64,000 nucleotides of DNA from Sinorhizobium fredii USDA 257 (GTDB lineage: Bacteria; Pseudomonadota; Alphaproteobacteria; Rhizobiales; Rhizobiaceae). The stretch lies in contig NC_018000.1 of NCBI RefSeq assembly GCF_000265205.3, positions 6,252,001-6,316,000 on the forward strand, written 5' to 3'. The position numbers and the translations under genes were made by a program. Below, piece after piece: positions 45,834 to 55,854 of this stretch (within the stretch, counting starts at the first letter, position 1; each line of letters starts with the position of its first letter). The notes under the pieces are model-generated. The model saw only the letters and a list, made by a program, of their open reading frames with translations. It searched no databases and had not been told where the DNA came from.

Positions 45834-47191
45834 GCGCCGCCCCGAATCGGCGCCTCAAGGGCAAGCGCAGCCGAAAGTAGCCGGTCATCCTGGTGGTGCG
45901 GTGCGGAGACGAGGAAGCCGACCGGCATGCCGGCGGCGCCTGTGCCGCAAGGAATGGAAACGCCGCAGAAGTCGAGAAAATTGCCGATCGACGTATTGCG
46001 AAGCGTCTTGGCATTGACCTTGATGAAGAGATCGTCGTTGGCAAGCAGCGGATCGACCACCGGCGCCACGTGTGGCACTGTCGGATGCGCGATCAGTTCG
46101 CCGGGCTTGAGGCTGTCGACCGTCTGGTGGATCAGCCGGTCGCGGACATCAAGAAGGGCGATATAGTCGCTGACGGTAGTCTTCTCGCCGAGGCGGGTCC
46201 GGACGACGACGCGCGGGTCTATGCGGGCCGCCTCCGGTCCGGCAAGCCGCTCGCGATGCAGCGCATAAGCCTCCGCCGTTATCAGTGCGCCGTGCCGCGC
46301 CGTCAGATCGAAGATTTCGGCGAAGCTCGGGAAGGCTTGTCGCCGCACCCGGACTCCGGCTGTCTCGAGCCTCTTGATCGCTGCCTCGAAGACGGAGACG
46401 ACCTCGGCCTCCGCCTCGTCGAAGACGATCGTCTCGGGGATGACGAGCGAAAGATCGGCAAGCTCGGCGCGGCGGATCACCGGCGCCGTCAGGCTGTGCA
46501 TGGCCGCGTCTGCCCAGACGGCGTCCTGCACGGTGTGGCAGAGGGGTCCGAGCGAATCGAGGCTCTGGGCGAGTGGAAAGACGCCTTTCATCGCATAGCG
46601 GCCGCGCGTGGCCTTGTAGCCGACGATGCCAGTCATGGCCGCCGGAATGCGCACCGATCCGCCGGTGTCGGTGCCGATTGCCAACGGCACGAGCCCGGCG
46701 GCGACCGCCGCCGCCGAGCCGGAGGAGGAGCCGCCGGGAATGCGCTGGACGTCCGCCGATCTCGGATTGCGAGGCGTGCCGTAATGCGGGTTGACGCCGA
46801 GGCCGGAAAAGGCGAACTCGCTCATATTGGTGCGGCCGACGCTCACCATGCCGGCACCGCCGAGCGCCGCGACGACCGCCGCGTCGGCGGCGGCCGGAGG
46901 ATTGTCCTTCAGCACGACTGAGCCCGCCGTCGTGACGCTGCCGGCGAGATCGAAGAGATCCTTCCAGGCGACCGGCAGGCCGTCGAGCAGGCCGAGCGAG
47001 CGGCCGGCACTGATCCGTTCGGAGGCCGCCTTCGCCTCTCGCTCCGCGCGATCGCGCGTTAGCCCGATGAAGATCGACTTGTCGGCATGGTTTTCGATCC
47101 GGGTAAGGGTATCCTCGGTGAGCGCGACCGGATCCAATTGTCCCGATTGCACGAGAACAGCAAGGCTGGCGAGCGTCTTTTGATTGGTCAT
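45830..47191 (-). CDS. Amidase-signature-family hydrolase
   Basis: A 453-residue amidase of the GatA/AtzF-like superfamily. The Ser-cisSer-Lys triad is readable: Lys in LPVAWKDLFDLAG near residue 75, cis-Ser in RIPGGSSSGSAAAVAAGLVP near 150, and nucleophile Ser in GTDTGGSVRIPAAMTGIVGY near 173. No signal peptide, so cytoplasmic. The ATG at 47191 has AAGGGGAAACGCC upstream. It is the first gene of amidase-ROK-cutC with overlapping junctions. It is not GatA, because gatCB are absent and the C-terminus differs. Substrate unknown; an N-acyl sugar or amino acid amide is a guess from context. Confidence 0.87.
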   Translation of the reverse strand: MTNQKTLASLAVLVQSGQLDPVALTEDTLTRIENHADKSIFIGLTRDRAEREAKAASERISAGRSLGLLDGLPVAWKDLFDLAGSVTTAGSVVLKDNPPAAADAAVVAALGGAGMVSVGRTNMSEFAFSGLGVNPHYGTPRNPRSADVQRIPGGSSSGSAAAVAAGLVPLAIGTDTGGSVRIPAAMTGIVGYKATRGRYAMKGVFPLAQSLDSLGPLCHTVQDAVWADAAMHSLTAPVIRRAELADLSLVIPETIVFDEAEAEVVSVFEAAIKRLETAGVRVRRQAFPSFAEIFDLTARHGALITAEAYALHRERLAGPEAARIDPRVVVRTRLGEKTTVSDYIALLDVRDRLIHQTVDSLKPGELIAHPTVPHVAPVVDPLLANDDLFIKVNAKTLRNTSIGNFLDFCGVSIPCGTGAAGMPVGFLVSAPHHQDDRLLSAALALEAPIRGGA

Positions 47192-47384
47192 GGCGTTTCC
47201 CCTTGGCTTCTCGGCGGCCCGGCGTAGCGGACCCAAGCCGGATTCAGCCTTAGCATATCGCCCTGCATTGCGTTTGCCAGCGCCAGATTCTTAGGTGCAT
47301 CGCAAGAGAGCGCGGCGCAAGTGCCTTGCCGCCGGCGATGCGGCTGCCTACATCGATCGCACTTGTCCTGAATGGAGACCACCC

Positions 47385-48128
47385 ATGATTCTCGAATCGG
47401 CGCGGCTCGCCTTCGCCAATCTCTTTGCTGCGGAGACGCGTTCGGTGTTCTGGAAGGTCATCGGGCTGACGCTGCTGGCGCTCGTCGCCCTCTGGTTTGC
47501 GCTGCGCGAGCTGTTCGTCTGGCTTGCCCTGCCATGGATCGACGTGCTGATGCCCGGCACGCCCGAATGGACCGGCTGGATCACCTTCGTCGTCGGGATT
47601 TTCGCGAGCCTCGGCCTCGCTCTTGCCTTGGCGCTGTTGCTCGCCCCGGTGACGGCGCTGATCGCCGGCTTCTTTCTCGACGATGTGGCCGAAGTGGTCG
47701 AGAAACGAGATTATCCGGCCGAGCCGCCGGGCACCCCGCTGCCGCTCGCCGAAGCTATGGTAAGCTCGGTGAAATTCCTCGGCGTCGTCATACTCGGCAA
47801 CATCGTCGCGCTTTTTTTGTTGCTCGTGCCGGGCGTCAACCTGATCGCCTTCTTCCTCGTCAACGGCTATCTGCTCGGGCGCGAGTTCTTCGAGTTCGCC
47901 GCCATGCGCCACCGCTCGCCGGCCGAGGCGCGGCTCTTCCGCGTCAAGCATCGTGCGACGGTGTTTCTGGCGGGCCTCGTGGTCGCGGCCTTCCTGGCCG
48001 TGCCGCTCCTCAACCTGCTGACGCCGCTCTTTGCCGCCGGCATGATGGTGCACCTGCACAAGAGGCTCTCAGCACGCGATCCCGGCTTCTCCGCTGTGAA
48101 CGCCGTCACAGCCGGGGCACGCGGCTAA
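47385..48128 (+). CDS. EI24/CysZ-like membrane protein
   Basis: A 247-residue inner-membrane protein of the EI24 domain family, to which the sulfate transporter CysZ belongs. Four to six hydrophobic segments are visible: IGLTLLALVALWFALRELFV, ITFVVGIFASLGLALALALL, FLGVVILGNIVALFLLLVPG and TVFLAGLVVAAFLAVPLLNL. The NGYLLGREFFEFAAMRHRS segment near residue 162 is the family signature. The ATG at 47385 has GGAG 8 bases upstream. Sulfate transport is possible but not shown; no cys genes are near. Confidence 0.84.
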   Translation: MILESARLAFANLFAAETRSVFWKVIGLTLLALVALWFALRELFVWLALPWIDVLMPGTPEWTGWITFVVGIFASLGLALALALLLAPVTALIAGFFLDDVAEVVEKRDYPAEPPGTPLPLAEAMVSSVKFLGVVILGNIVALFLLLVPGVNLIAFFLVNGYLLGREFFEFAAMRHRSPAEARLFRVKHRATVFLAGLVVAAFLAVPLLNLLTPLFAAGMMVHLHKRLSARDPGFSAVNAVTAGARG

Positions 48129-48211
48129 TCGCTTGACGGCGCCGCCGGGCTGGACCATCTGCATGGCATGAACCATCTGCGTGCAGAACTGAGAAAGAAA
48201 TGGAGAAGCGC

Positions 48212-48421
48212 ATGAGCGACATGGAGAACCGGATCCTCCGTTTGGAAGAAACGATGGCGCATCAGGCGAAGACCATCGAGGAGCTTTCAGATCAGCTTGC
48301 CGAACAATGGAAAGTGGTCGAGCAGACGCGAGCTAAGCTCGACCGACTGGCCGAGCGTTTCTTGAACCTTGAGGAACAAGCCCGAGAGGCGATTCCCGTG
48401 ACGCGACCGCCGCACTATTGA
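48212..48421 (+). CDS. slyX: SlyX family protein
   Basis: A 69-residue coiled-coil protein ending in the SlyX hallmark PPHY. Heptad-like pattern: ILRLEETMAHQAKTIEELSD, then QLAEQWKVVEQTRAKLDRLA. Start chosen at 48212 (MSDMEN) because GGAGAAGCGC precedes it; an in-frame ATG at 48200 is possible. The family's function is unknown. It is followed by a hairpin that ends the converging BMP gene. Confidence 0.9.
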   Translation: MSDMENRILRLEETMAHQAKTIEELSDQLAEQWKVVEQTRAKLDRLAERFLNLEEQAREAIPVTRPPHY

Positions 48422-48432
48422 TTTGAGGCAGC

Positions 48433-48463
48433 AAAAAGCCGCCGGCCCATGCGAACCGGCGGC
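48433..48463 (-). terminator. Terminator after the BMP-family gene
   Basis: GCCGCCGG / CCGGCGGC arms (8 base pairs) with a 10-base loop, followed by TTTTTGC on the minus strand. It starts 34 bases after the BMP gene's stop and may also stop slyX transcription from the other side. Confidence 0.8.
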
Positions 48464-48496
48464 CTCCGATCGTCTTTTCCGATCAGTACGGGCCAA

Positions 48497-49489
48497 TCAG
48501 TACGGGCAGGTCTCGTCCGTCATGTAGTCGTGCACCTGCACCTTGCCGGCGATAATGTCGGCCTTCACCTTCTCGACCGCATCGAGCATTTCCGGCGTGA
48601 TCAGCGGCTTGTTGTGCTCGTCGAGCGCATAGCCGACGCCGTCTTCCTTGAGGCCGAGGTTGGAGATGCCGAATTCGAACTTGTCGTCCTTTGCCGCCGT
48701 GAAGGCGTCGTAGACGGCGACGTCGACGCGCTTCAGCATCGAGGTCAGCACCTTGCCCGGCTGCAGCATGTTCTGGTTGGAGTCGACGCCGATGCCGAGC
48801 TTGCCCGCATCCGCTGCCGCCTGCAATACGCCCACACCGGTGCCGCCGGCGGCGTGGTAGACGACGTCCGCGCCCTGATCGATCTGCGACTTGGCGATTT
48901 CACCGCCCTTCACCGGATCGTTCCAGGCGTCCGGCGTGGTGCCCGTATAGGCCTCGAGCACCTTGACGTCCCCGCCCACCGACTTGGCGCCGCCGACATA
49001 GCCGCAGGCGAATTTGTGGATCAGCGGAATGTCCATGCCGCCGACGAAGCTGACGGTCTTCGACTTGGAGGCGAGCCCGGCGAGCACGCCGACGAGGTAG
49101 GAGCCTTCCTGCTCCTTGAAGACGATCGATTTGACGTTCGGCTTTTCGACCACCATGTCGATGATGGCGAATTTCGTATCCGGATATTCCGCTGCGATCT
49201 TCTCGAGCGATGCGGCCCAGTTGAAGCCGGCCATGACGATCGGACTGTTGCCGTCGCTGGCGAAGCGGCGCAGCGCCTGTTCGCGCTGGGCGTCATTGGC
49301 GATTTCGAATTCGCGGTATTCGATGCCCGACTCGGCCTTGAACTTTTCGGCGCCGTTGAAGGCCGCTTCGTTGAAGGATTTGTCGAACTTGCCGCCGAGG
49401 TCGTAGATGAGCGCCGGCTTGACGTCGGCGGCCAGCGCCGTCGCCGACATCATCGAGAACGCAAAGAGACCGAGAATGGTTTTTTTCAT
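48497..49489 (-). CDS. BMP-family ABC transporter substrate-binding protein
   Basis: A 330-residue periplasmic binding protein of the basic membrane protein (BMP/Med) family, which mostly binds purine nucleosides or nucleobases. Signal peptide KKTILGLFAFSMMSATALAA; mature features GGKFDKSFNEAAFNGAEKFK near residue 32, IVMAGFNWAASLEKIAAEYP near 84, FVGGMDIPLIHKFACGYVGG near 147, and DVVYHAAGGTGVGVLQAA near 212. The ATG at 49489 is followed by a clean signal peptide; the longer frame to 49603 is upstream sequence. No permease or ATPase gene adjoins it, so it is a solitary binding protein. It ends with a clear terminator. Confidence 0.9.
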   Translation of the reverse strand: MKKTILGLFAFSMMSATALAADVKPALIYDLGGKFDKSFNEAAFNGAEKFKAESGIEYREFEIANDAQREQALRRFASDGNSPIVMAGFNWAASLEKIAAEYPDTKFAIIDMVVEKPNVKSIVFKEQEGSYLVGVLAGLASKSKTVSFVGGMDIPLIHKFACGYVGGAKSVGGDVKVLEAYTGTTPDAWNDPVKGGEIAKSQIDQGADVVYHAAGGTGVGVLQAAADAGKLGIGVDSNQNMLQPGKVLTSMLKRVDVAVYDAFTAAKDDKFEFGISNLGLKEDGVGYALDEHNKPLITPEMLDAVEKVKADIIAGKVQVHDYMTDETCPY

Positions 49490-49703
49490 CTTGCAGCCCT
49501 GTTGTCGCAATTGGATCTTTTCGGGTTTTCCGGCGGCGGGCAGAGCCTGTCCGCGGAACCCGCCCCTCTTCTGTTTAAGGCTTGGGTGGCGGCATCCTTG
49601 CACGGCTTATGCAAAAAAACATCCAAAATTTTTCAGATGGTAAAGATGCCGCCGGCTCCCTGCTGAGACCCGGCGACGGGTGCAAGATGACCGCGGATTT
49701 CGC

Positions 49704-50354
49704 TCAGCCGATCGGGCAGCTGACGCCGGTGCCGCGCAGGCCGCAATAGCCGCCGGGGTTCTTGGCGAGATATTGCTGGTGATACTCCTCGGCGAAGTAG
49801 AAGGGTCCGGCGATCGCGATTTCCGTTGTGATCTCGCGGCCGTGGTTGAAGGCGTTGAGCGCCCTCCTGAAGGCGTTGCGGGCGGCATTCGCCTCGGCTA
49901 GCTGCTCCTCGTCGAAGACATAGATGGCCGAGCGATAGGTCGTGCCGATATCGTTGCCCTGCCGCATGCCCTGGGTCGGATCGTGCTCCTCGAAGAAGGT
50001 CTTGAGCAGGCGGGCAAGCGACACTTTTTCCGGGTCGTAGACGACCAGCACCACCTCCGCATGGCCCGTCAGCCCCGTCGTCGTCTCCTGGTAAGTCGGA
50101 TTCGGGGTCAGTCCGCCGGAATAGCCGACTGCGGTCACATGGACGCCGGGGATCTGCCAGAAGAGCCGCTCGGCGCCCCAGAAGCAGCCCATGCCGAACA
50201 GCACCTTCTTCATGCCGTCCGGATAGGGGCCTTTCAGCGGCCGGCGGGAGATGAAGTGCGCCGCAGCCGTCGGGATTTCCTCGGCGCGGCCGGAAAGCGC
50301 GGTTTCGGCGTCGGGCAGGATGGACTTTTTGTTGAACATATCGATCAGAAACAT
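49704..50354 (-). CDS. msrA: Peptide methionine sulfoxide reductase MsrA
   Basis: A 216-residue enzyme that reduces methionine-S-sulfoxide using thioredoxin. The active site is [19 protein letters not shown] with catalytic Cys in GCFWG near residue 56; [12 protein letters not shown] and [17 protein letters not shown] follow. Probable resolving cysteines are in [15 protein letters not shown] at the very end. N-terminal extension of about 45 residues ([22 protein letters not shown]) is typical of rhizobial MsrA, and no signal peptide is seen. ATG 50354 was chosen, with AAAGG nine bases upstream; 50363 and 50339 are alternatives. Confidence 0.92.
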   Translation of the reverse strand: MFLIDMFNKKSILPDAETALSGRAEEIPTAAAHFISRRPLKGPYPDGMKKVLFGMGCFWGAERLFWQIPGVHVTAVGYSGGLTPNPTYQETTTGLTGHAEVVLVVYDPEKVSLARLLKTFFEEHDPTQGMRQGNDIGTTYRSAIYVFDEEQLAEANAARNAFRRALNAFNHGREITTEIAIAGPFYFAEEYHQQYLAKNPGGYCGLRGTGVSCPIG

Positions 50355-50404
50355 CTGAGGCATCCTTTCGATGCACCGAAAGCGTTGAGCGACGCGGGGC
50401 GGCT

Positions 50405-50722
50405 TCAGGCCGCAAAACGTCCCGCGGCCGGCTTCTTCTTGTAGCCCGCCATCCACAGGAGGAGGGCGATGACAAGCAGAACGGCGAAGGCGGGCTGCAT
50501 GAGGACCCAATGCAGGGGGGTCAGCCAGATGGCGGGTCCGGCATCGGTTCGCTGCAGCGATTGCACCCAGTTGAGCGCGTCGGACCCGAGCAGCGCGACC
50601 CCCTCCGCAAGCGGCGTCAGCACCGGCTCGGAAGCCGCCACAGACTGGATCGAATCGACAGTGCCGGCAAGCACGGCGGCCGCCAGCGCGACAAAGCTTG
50701 CAAACCGCAGCAAGAGCCGCAT
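50405..50722 (-). CDS. Small two-helix membrane protein, unknown
   Basis: A 105-residue protein with an N-terminal hydrophobic segment ([20 protein letters not shown]) and a second near the C-terminus ([20 protein letters not shown]), joined by about 50 residues that could face the periplasm and include [13 protein letters not shown]. It ends in a basic tail. No family was recognised, but length, codon use and membrane pattern support a real gene. It lies 50 bases upstream of msrA in the same direction and may share its promoter. Confidence 0.7.
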   Translation of the reverse strand: MRLLLRFASFVALAAAVLAGTVDSIQSVAASEPVLTPLAEGVALLGSDALNWVQSLQRTDAGPAIWLTPLHWVLMQPAFAVLLVIALLLWMAGYKKKPAAGRFAA

Positions 50723-50924
50723 TCACCCTCCTCCGGCCAGGTATCTCCCCCTGCGCCTGTCGATCGCTTCAAGCCATTGCGCAATCACGCCGTGCGTCCT
50801 GGCGCGAGGCCGATTCACGCTTTTGCGAGTCGCGTCCAAAGAGATAGGCGCGCCGCTCGGCAAGCGCAATGGCGGACCGCGCCCACGACTTCTCGCGCGA
50901 TGTCAACAATCTGTCAGAAAGCAG

Positions 50925-50953
50925 TTGATCCGGCGCCAATCATCGGTATATAT
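50925..50953 (+). promoter_or_regulatory. Candidate sigma70 promoter of tRNA-Ser
   Basis: TTGATC (50925-50930), 17-base spacer, ATATAT (50948-50953), 85 bases before the tRNA. This is the best promoter-like pair in the 316-base gap between the small membrane-protein gene and the tRNA; nothing else was seen in that gap. Confidence 0.55.
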
Positions 50954-51038
50954 CGCGCCCGTCTACCGGGTTATGCCGGCAGCGCGGTGGAGTCTCACTC
51001 CCCCATCCAGCCGGACTGACCAACGGCTGCAGACGGAT

Positions 51039-51128
51039 GGACAGGTGGCCGAGTGGTTGAAGGCGCACGCCTGGAACGCGTGTATACGTGAAAGCGTATC
51101 GAGGGTTCGAATCCCTCTCTGTCCGCCA
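51039..51128 (+). tRNA. tRNA-Ser (anticodon GGA), CCA encoded
   Basis: A class II tRNA of 87 bases plus CCA. Acceptor arms GGACAG and CTGTCC pair; the D arm is GGCCGAGTGGTTGAAGGC; the anticodon stem GCACGC / GCGTGT closes the loop CTGGAAC, with anticodon GGA. A long variable arm and the T arm GAGGG-TTCGAAT-CCCTC follow. It reads UCU and UCC codons. The discriminator base is G as expected for serine. Confidence 0.95.
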
Positions 51129-51301
51129 TTCTGCTTCGCTCTTCGAGCTTCGCAGGGTTGTTAGAATCTCTTCAACGAAGCAGGACGCGCCTCGAAGCGT
51201 TGCTCGCCGAGCCTCGGCGCCGGCAAGATGCGCGGATCGCGTGACAGCGGCACCGACCCGTGGCATAGGGGTGCGCGCAATCCCACCAGGCCATCTTCCC
51301 C

Positions 51302-52924
<1,623 letters not shown>

Positions 52925-52963
52925 CAGGGTTTTAGAAGTGGCTGTGACGCTGCCGCTCAGCGC

Positions 52964-53680
52964 TCACTCCTCGCCGGGGTCGATCGGATCAAGAATATCC
53001 GCTGCCTCATACCTCGGCGAGCCGACCCTTCGGTCGATCGGCCACATCGTCATCAGCTCCGCCGGAAACGGCTTCATCAGATCGGACGGATCGGATTCCG
53101 GCGAAAGCCAGCGCTCATAATCCTCCCGTTGCAGAATCACCGGCATGCGGTCGTGGATCGTCGCGATCATCTCGTTCGCCGGGCAGGTGATGACGCAGAA
53201 GGTGCGGATGTCCTCGTCGGTCTTCGGGTCGCGCCAGGTGTCCCAGAGGCCGGCAAGCGCGAAGGGCGCGCCGGAGCTCATGGCGATCGCATAGGGCTGC
53301 TTGTTCTTGCCGGTGCCGTAGATATCCCTCCACTCGAAGAAGCCGTCGATCGGAATCAGGCAGCGCCGACGGCGATAAGCCTCCTTGAACAGGCCGACGG
53401 TCGAGATTCCCTCGCGGCGCGCATTGATCGGCGGCGCCCGGCCGGGCGCCTGCGCCTTCGTAAATCGCGGTATCAGGCCCCAGCCGGCGCTGACAAAGGT
53501 CGGACCGAACACGTCCGGGTCGCGGATCACCTCGGTGATGATGATCGGATAGTAGAGCGAGGGGGCGCCATTATAGCGCGGGAACTGGTTGGCCATCCCC
53601 TCGACCGCTTCCCGCTCGGCGAAGGAGAATTCGCGCAACAGACCGTCGAGATTGCTCTTGATGTAGACGCGTCCGCACAT
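52964..53680 (-). CDS. SRAP (YedK/HMCES-type) abasic-site protein
   Basis: A 238-residue SOS-response-associated peptidase domain protein. The N-terminal MCGRVY exposes Cys2, which is known in this family to form a thiazolidine crosslink with abasic sites in single-stranded DNA. Other conserved residues: Asn in FPRYNGAPS near residue 37, Glu in IDGFFEWRD near 111, and His in IHDRMPVILQ near 178. It protects abasic sites at replication forks. The gene converges with the ABC-F gene; no LexA box was recognised upstream. Confidence 0.92.
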   Translation of the reverse strand: MCGRVYIKSNLDGLLREFSFAEREAVEGMANQFPRYNGAPSLYYPIIITEVIRDPDVFGPTFVSAGWGLIPRFTKAQAPGRAPPINARREGISTVGLFKEAYRRRRCLIPIDGFFEWRDIYGTGKNKQPYAIAMSSGAPFALAGLWDTWRDPKTDEDIRTFCVITCPANEMIATIHDRMPVILQREDYERWLSPESDPSDLMKPFPAELMTMWPIDRRVGSPRYEAADILDPIDPGEE

Positions 53681-53782
53681 CCGCTGGCCTCCCTCGTCGC
53701 AAAGGTATCGCGGCGGCGGCGAACGTCAACGCCGGGTTCTCAGCCGAGTCTGGGCCAATGATCGTGACGTGTCGCTGCCGAA

Positions 53783-54226
53783 TCAGGGTTCGACAAAGGC
53801 CTTGATGTTCTGGGTCTGGATCTCCCATCCCTTCTCGTTGTTGCAAACCGCCTCCTCGCGTCGCTCCTCCGGCAGCGAGCCGAAGCCCGCTTCGGTGATC
53901 GTCAGATGCGTACCCTTGGTCGTGGGTTTGAGGTGGAATTCGACGCGTGTCGAAGGTGAGCTCGAAAAATCGGCATCCGGATCTTCGGAGTGCGGCCAGC
54001 GAAAGGCAAAGAGCCGCGGCGCCTCCATCCGCTCCGTCACCGAGGTCCACTTGACGCCTTCGTGGCCGGGATAGGTGATCTCGCCGGTCGTGACCTGACC
54101 GACGACGAAGGGGCCGTCGAGCTTGACGCGAAACCATTCGCCGAAGGCCTCATGATCGGTCAAGGCGCGCCAGACCCTGTCGATCGGAGCTGCAAGTTCA
54201 ATGCGCTTTTCGATGCTGTCCTTCAT
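53783..54226 (-). CDS. SRPBCC/AHSA1-domain protein
   Basis: A 147-residue START-like (AHSA1) protein: KRIELAAPIDRVWRALTDHE at residues 6-25, then FGEWFRVKLDGPF and GEITYPGHEGVKWTSVTE, FRWPHS and a C-terminal helix. These small cavity proteins bind hydrophobic ligands, but this one has no known ligand. It is a single gene, followed upstream on the same strand by the BON gene. Function unknown beyond the fold. Confidence 0.85.
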   Translation of the reverse strand: MKDSIEKRIELAAPIDRVWRALTDHEAFGEWFRVKLDGPFVVGQVTTGEITYPGHEGVKWTSVTERMEAPRLFAFRWPHSEDPDADFSSSPSTRVEFHLKPTTKGTHLTITEAGFGSLPEERREEAVCNNEKGWEIQTQNIKAFVEP

Positions 54227-54253
54227 GGCTTGTCCTCCGCGGTCTTCCGCTGC

Positions 54254-54529
54254 TCAGCCCGCCGCTTCGCCCGGCCGCGCCGTCAGCCGGTTCTCGACGC
54301 TCTGGACGCCGATGACCGAGGCCGCTGCCTCGCCGGCACAGGCGATATCCGCTTCGCGCGCGACCGTACCGGACAAGACCACCATGTTACCGAGGGCAAT
54401 GACGTCTATGTCGCTCGTGTCGATGAAAGTTGCGTAGCGAAGGAAACGCAGGACCTTTAGCGCCAGATCGTCATCGGTCAGATGCGGGTCGTCGTCCTTG
54501 TGCGAATAGGTCGGATGTTCGCTCGACAT
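54254..54529 (-). CDS. BON-domain protein
   Basis: A 91-residue protein with one BON domain: DDDLALKVLRFLRYATFIDT, DIDVIALGNMVVLSGTVARE, and the Gly-containing end VIGVQSVENRLTAR. BON domains bind phospholipid or surface polymers. No signal peptide is seen from ATG 54529; a longer frame to 54643 has no such signal either. Cytoplasmic or missing an export signal. It sits 27 bases upstream of the SRPBCC gene and may be co-transcribed. Confidence 0.82.
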   Translation of the reverse strand: MSSEHPTYSHKDDDPHLTDDDLALKVLRFLRYATFIDTSDIDVIALGNMVVLSGTVAREADIACAGEAAASVIGVQSVENRLTARPGEAAG

Positions 54530-54771
54530 TCCTGTTGTTCCCGTCCTCGGTCGCAACGCTTTGTGACGACTGAATGTTCCGGGTGCAAATGGTCGCAGCT
54601 GGGGCGCCTTTCCCTCAATCGCTGCCTTGCTTCCGTCGCTCAAACGGGTCTATGCGTCGGTATCTGCATGAATCACAAATGCGCGGCCCCGGGCGCGCTC
54701 CCCCCGACCTGCTCTCCGGAATCGATCGCGATCGGTCGGTTCAAGCCGAAACGTCGTGATAAGGCTCGCGC

Positions 54772-55716
54772 ATGTCCGAAGTTTTCTTGAATGTGCTCCC
54801 GATCTTCGTGCTGATCCTGACCGGCTGGCTGATCGTGAAGTTCGGCTACCTGAAGCCGGCCGTAGGCGAGGCGCTCGGCGACTTCGTCTTCCGGGTGGCC
54901 GTGCCGGTCCTTTTGTTCCGCACCATTGCCGAGGCGGATTTCAAAGAGGGGTCGCCCTGGCCGCTCTGGGTCGCCTATTTCTCCGGCGTCGCCGTTACCT
55001 GGACCATCGGCCATCTGGCAGCAACCCTCGGCTTCGGCCGCGATCAGCGCATGGGTGTGCTGGCGGGCGTCTCGTCCGCCTTCGCCAACACGGTGTTCAT
55101 CGGGCTGCCGCTGGTTTCGCGCGTGGTGGGAGAAGAGGGAATCGTCGCGCTCTCGATCCTGCTTTCCGTGCATCTGCCGGTGATGATGATCGCCGGGACC
55201 GTGCTGATGGATCGCGCCGATCAGAAGACCAGTGGCCGCCCGCGGCAGGGCCTCGTCAAGCTCCTGGCGGGCGTCGGCCGCAACCTCGTCCGCAATCCGC
55301 TGGTGATCGGCCTCGCCTTCGGCGCCCTTTTCCATCTCCTCGGCCAGCCGCTCGGCGGGCCGGCGAAGATCGTCGTCGATCAGCTTGCCGGGGTTGCCGC
55401 GCCCGCCGCGCTCGTCTCGATCGGCATGGCGCTCGACAAATACGGACTTGCCGGCAATACCGGACTTGCCACCGTCACCAGCATGCTGAAGCTCATCGTG
55501 CTTCCGGGCGCCGTCTTCGCCGCCTGCCATCTTCTTGGCCTCAGCGACAGCTGGACCGCCGCCCTCGTCCTGACCTCGTCTGTGCCGACCGGCGTCAATG
55601 CCTGGCTGATCGCCAACCATTTCAATGTCGGCCACGGCCTCGCTTCCTCGACCATCACGCTGACAACGGCGCTCGGCGTCATCAGCGTGTCGGCCTGGGC
55701 TTACCTCTTGATGTGA
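54772..55716 (+). CDS. AEC-family (auxin efflux carrier-type) transporter
   Basis: A 314-residue inner-membrane carrier of the AEC family with about ten helices in two five-helix halves: VFLNVLPIFVLILTGWLIVK at the start, GVSSAFANTVFIGLPLVSRV near residue 101 (the crossover Asn-Pro-like region), LVRNPLVIGLAFGALFHLLG near 175 and SSVPTGVNAWLIANHFNVGH near 268. Bacterial members export malonate, malate or other organic acids. The substrate is not known. Single gene. Confidence 0.87.
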   Translation: MSEVFLNVLPIFVLILTGWLIVKFGYLKPAVGEALGDFVFRVAVPVLLFRTIAEADFKEGSPWPLWVAYFSGVAVTWTIGHLAATLGFGRDQRMGVLAGVSSAFANTVFIGLPLVSRVVGEEGIVALSILLSVHLPVMMIAGTVLMDRADQKTSGRPRQGLVKLLAGVGRNLVRNPLVIGLAFGALFHLLGQPLGGPAKIVVDQLAGVAAPAALVSIGMALDKYGLAGNTGLATVTSMLKLIVLPGAVFAACHLLGLSDSWTAALVLTSSVPTGVNAWLIANHFNVGHGLASSTITLTTALGVISVSAWAYLLM

Positions 55717-55782
55717 CGCGGAATCCGTCCCATCGCCCTACGCTTTTCGGGGACAGGGGTTTTTAGGCAAGGCGCTTGCCGC

Positions 55783-55837
55783 GACTCTCCTTCGCCCATG
55801 TACGGGGAGAAGGTGGCCTGCAGGCCGGATGAGGAGC
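55783..55837. repeat. CCCTCACCC-family-like intergenic repeat, copy 6 (diverged)
   Basis: CTCTCCTTCGCCCATGTAC followed by GGGGAGAAGGTGGCCTGCAG and GCCGGATGAGG. Related to the first unit of the copy at 8818. It lies between the converging AEC and ilvE genes. Confidence 0.5.
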
Positions 55838-55854
55838 CGCAGGTCGTCCGCTGC

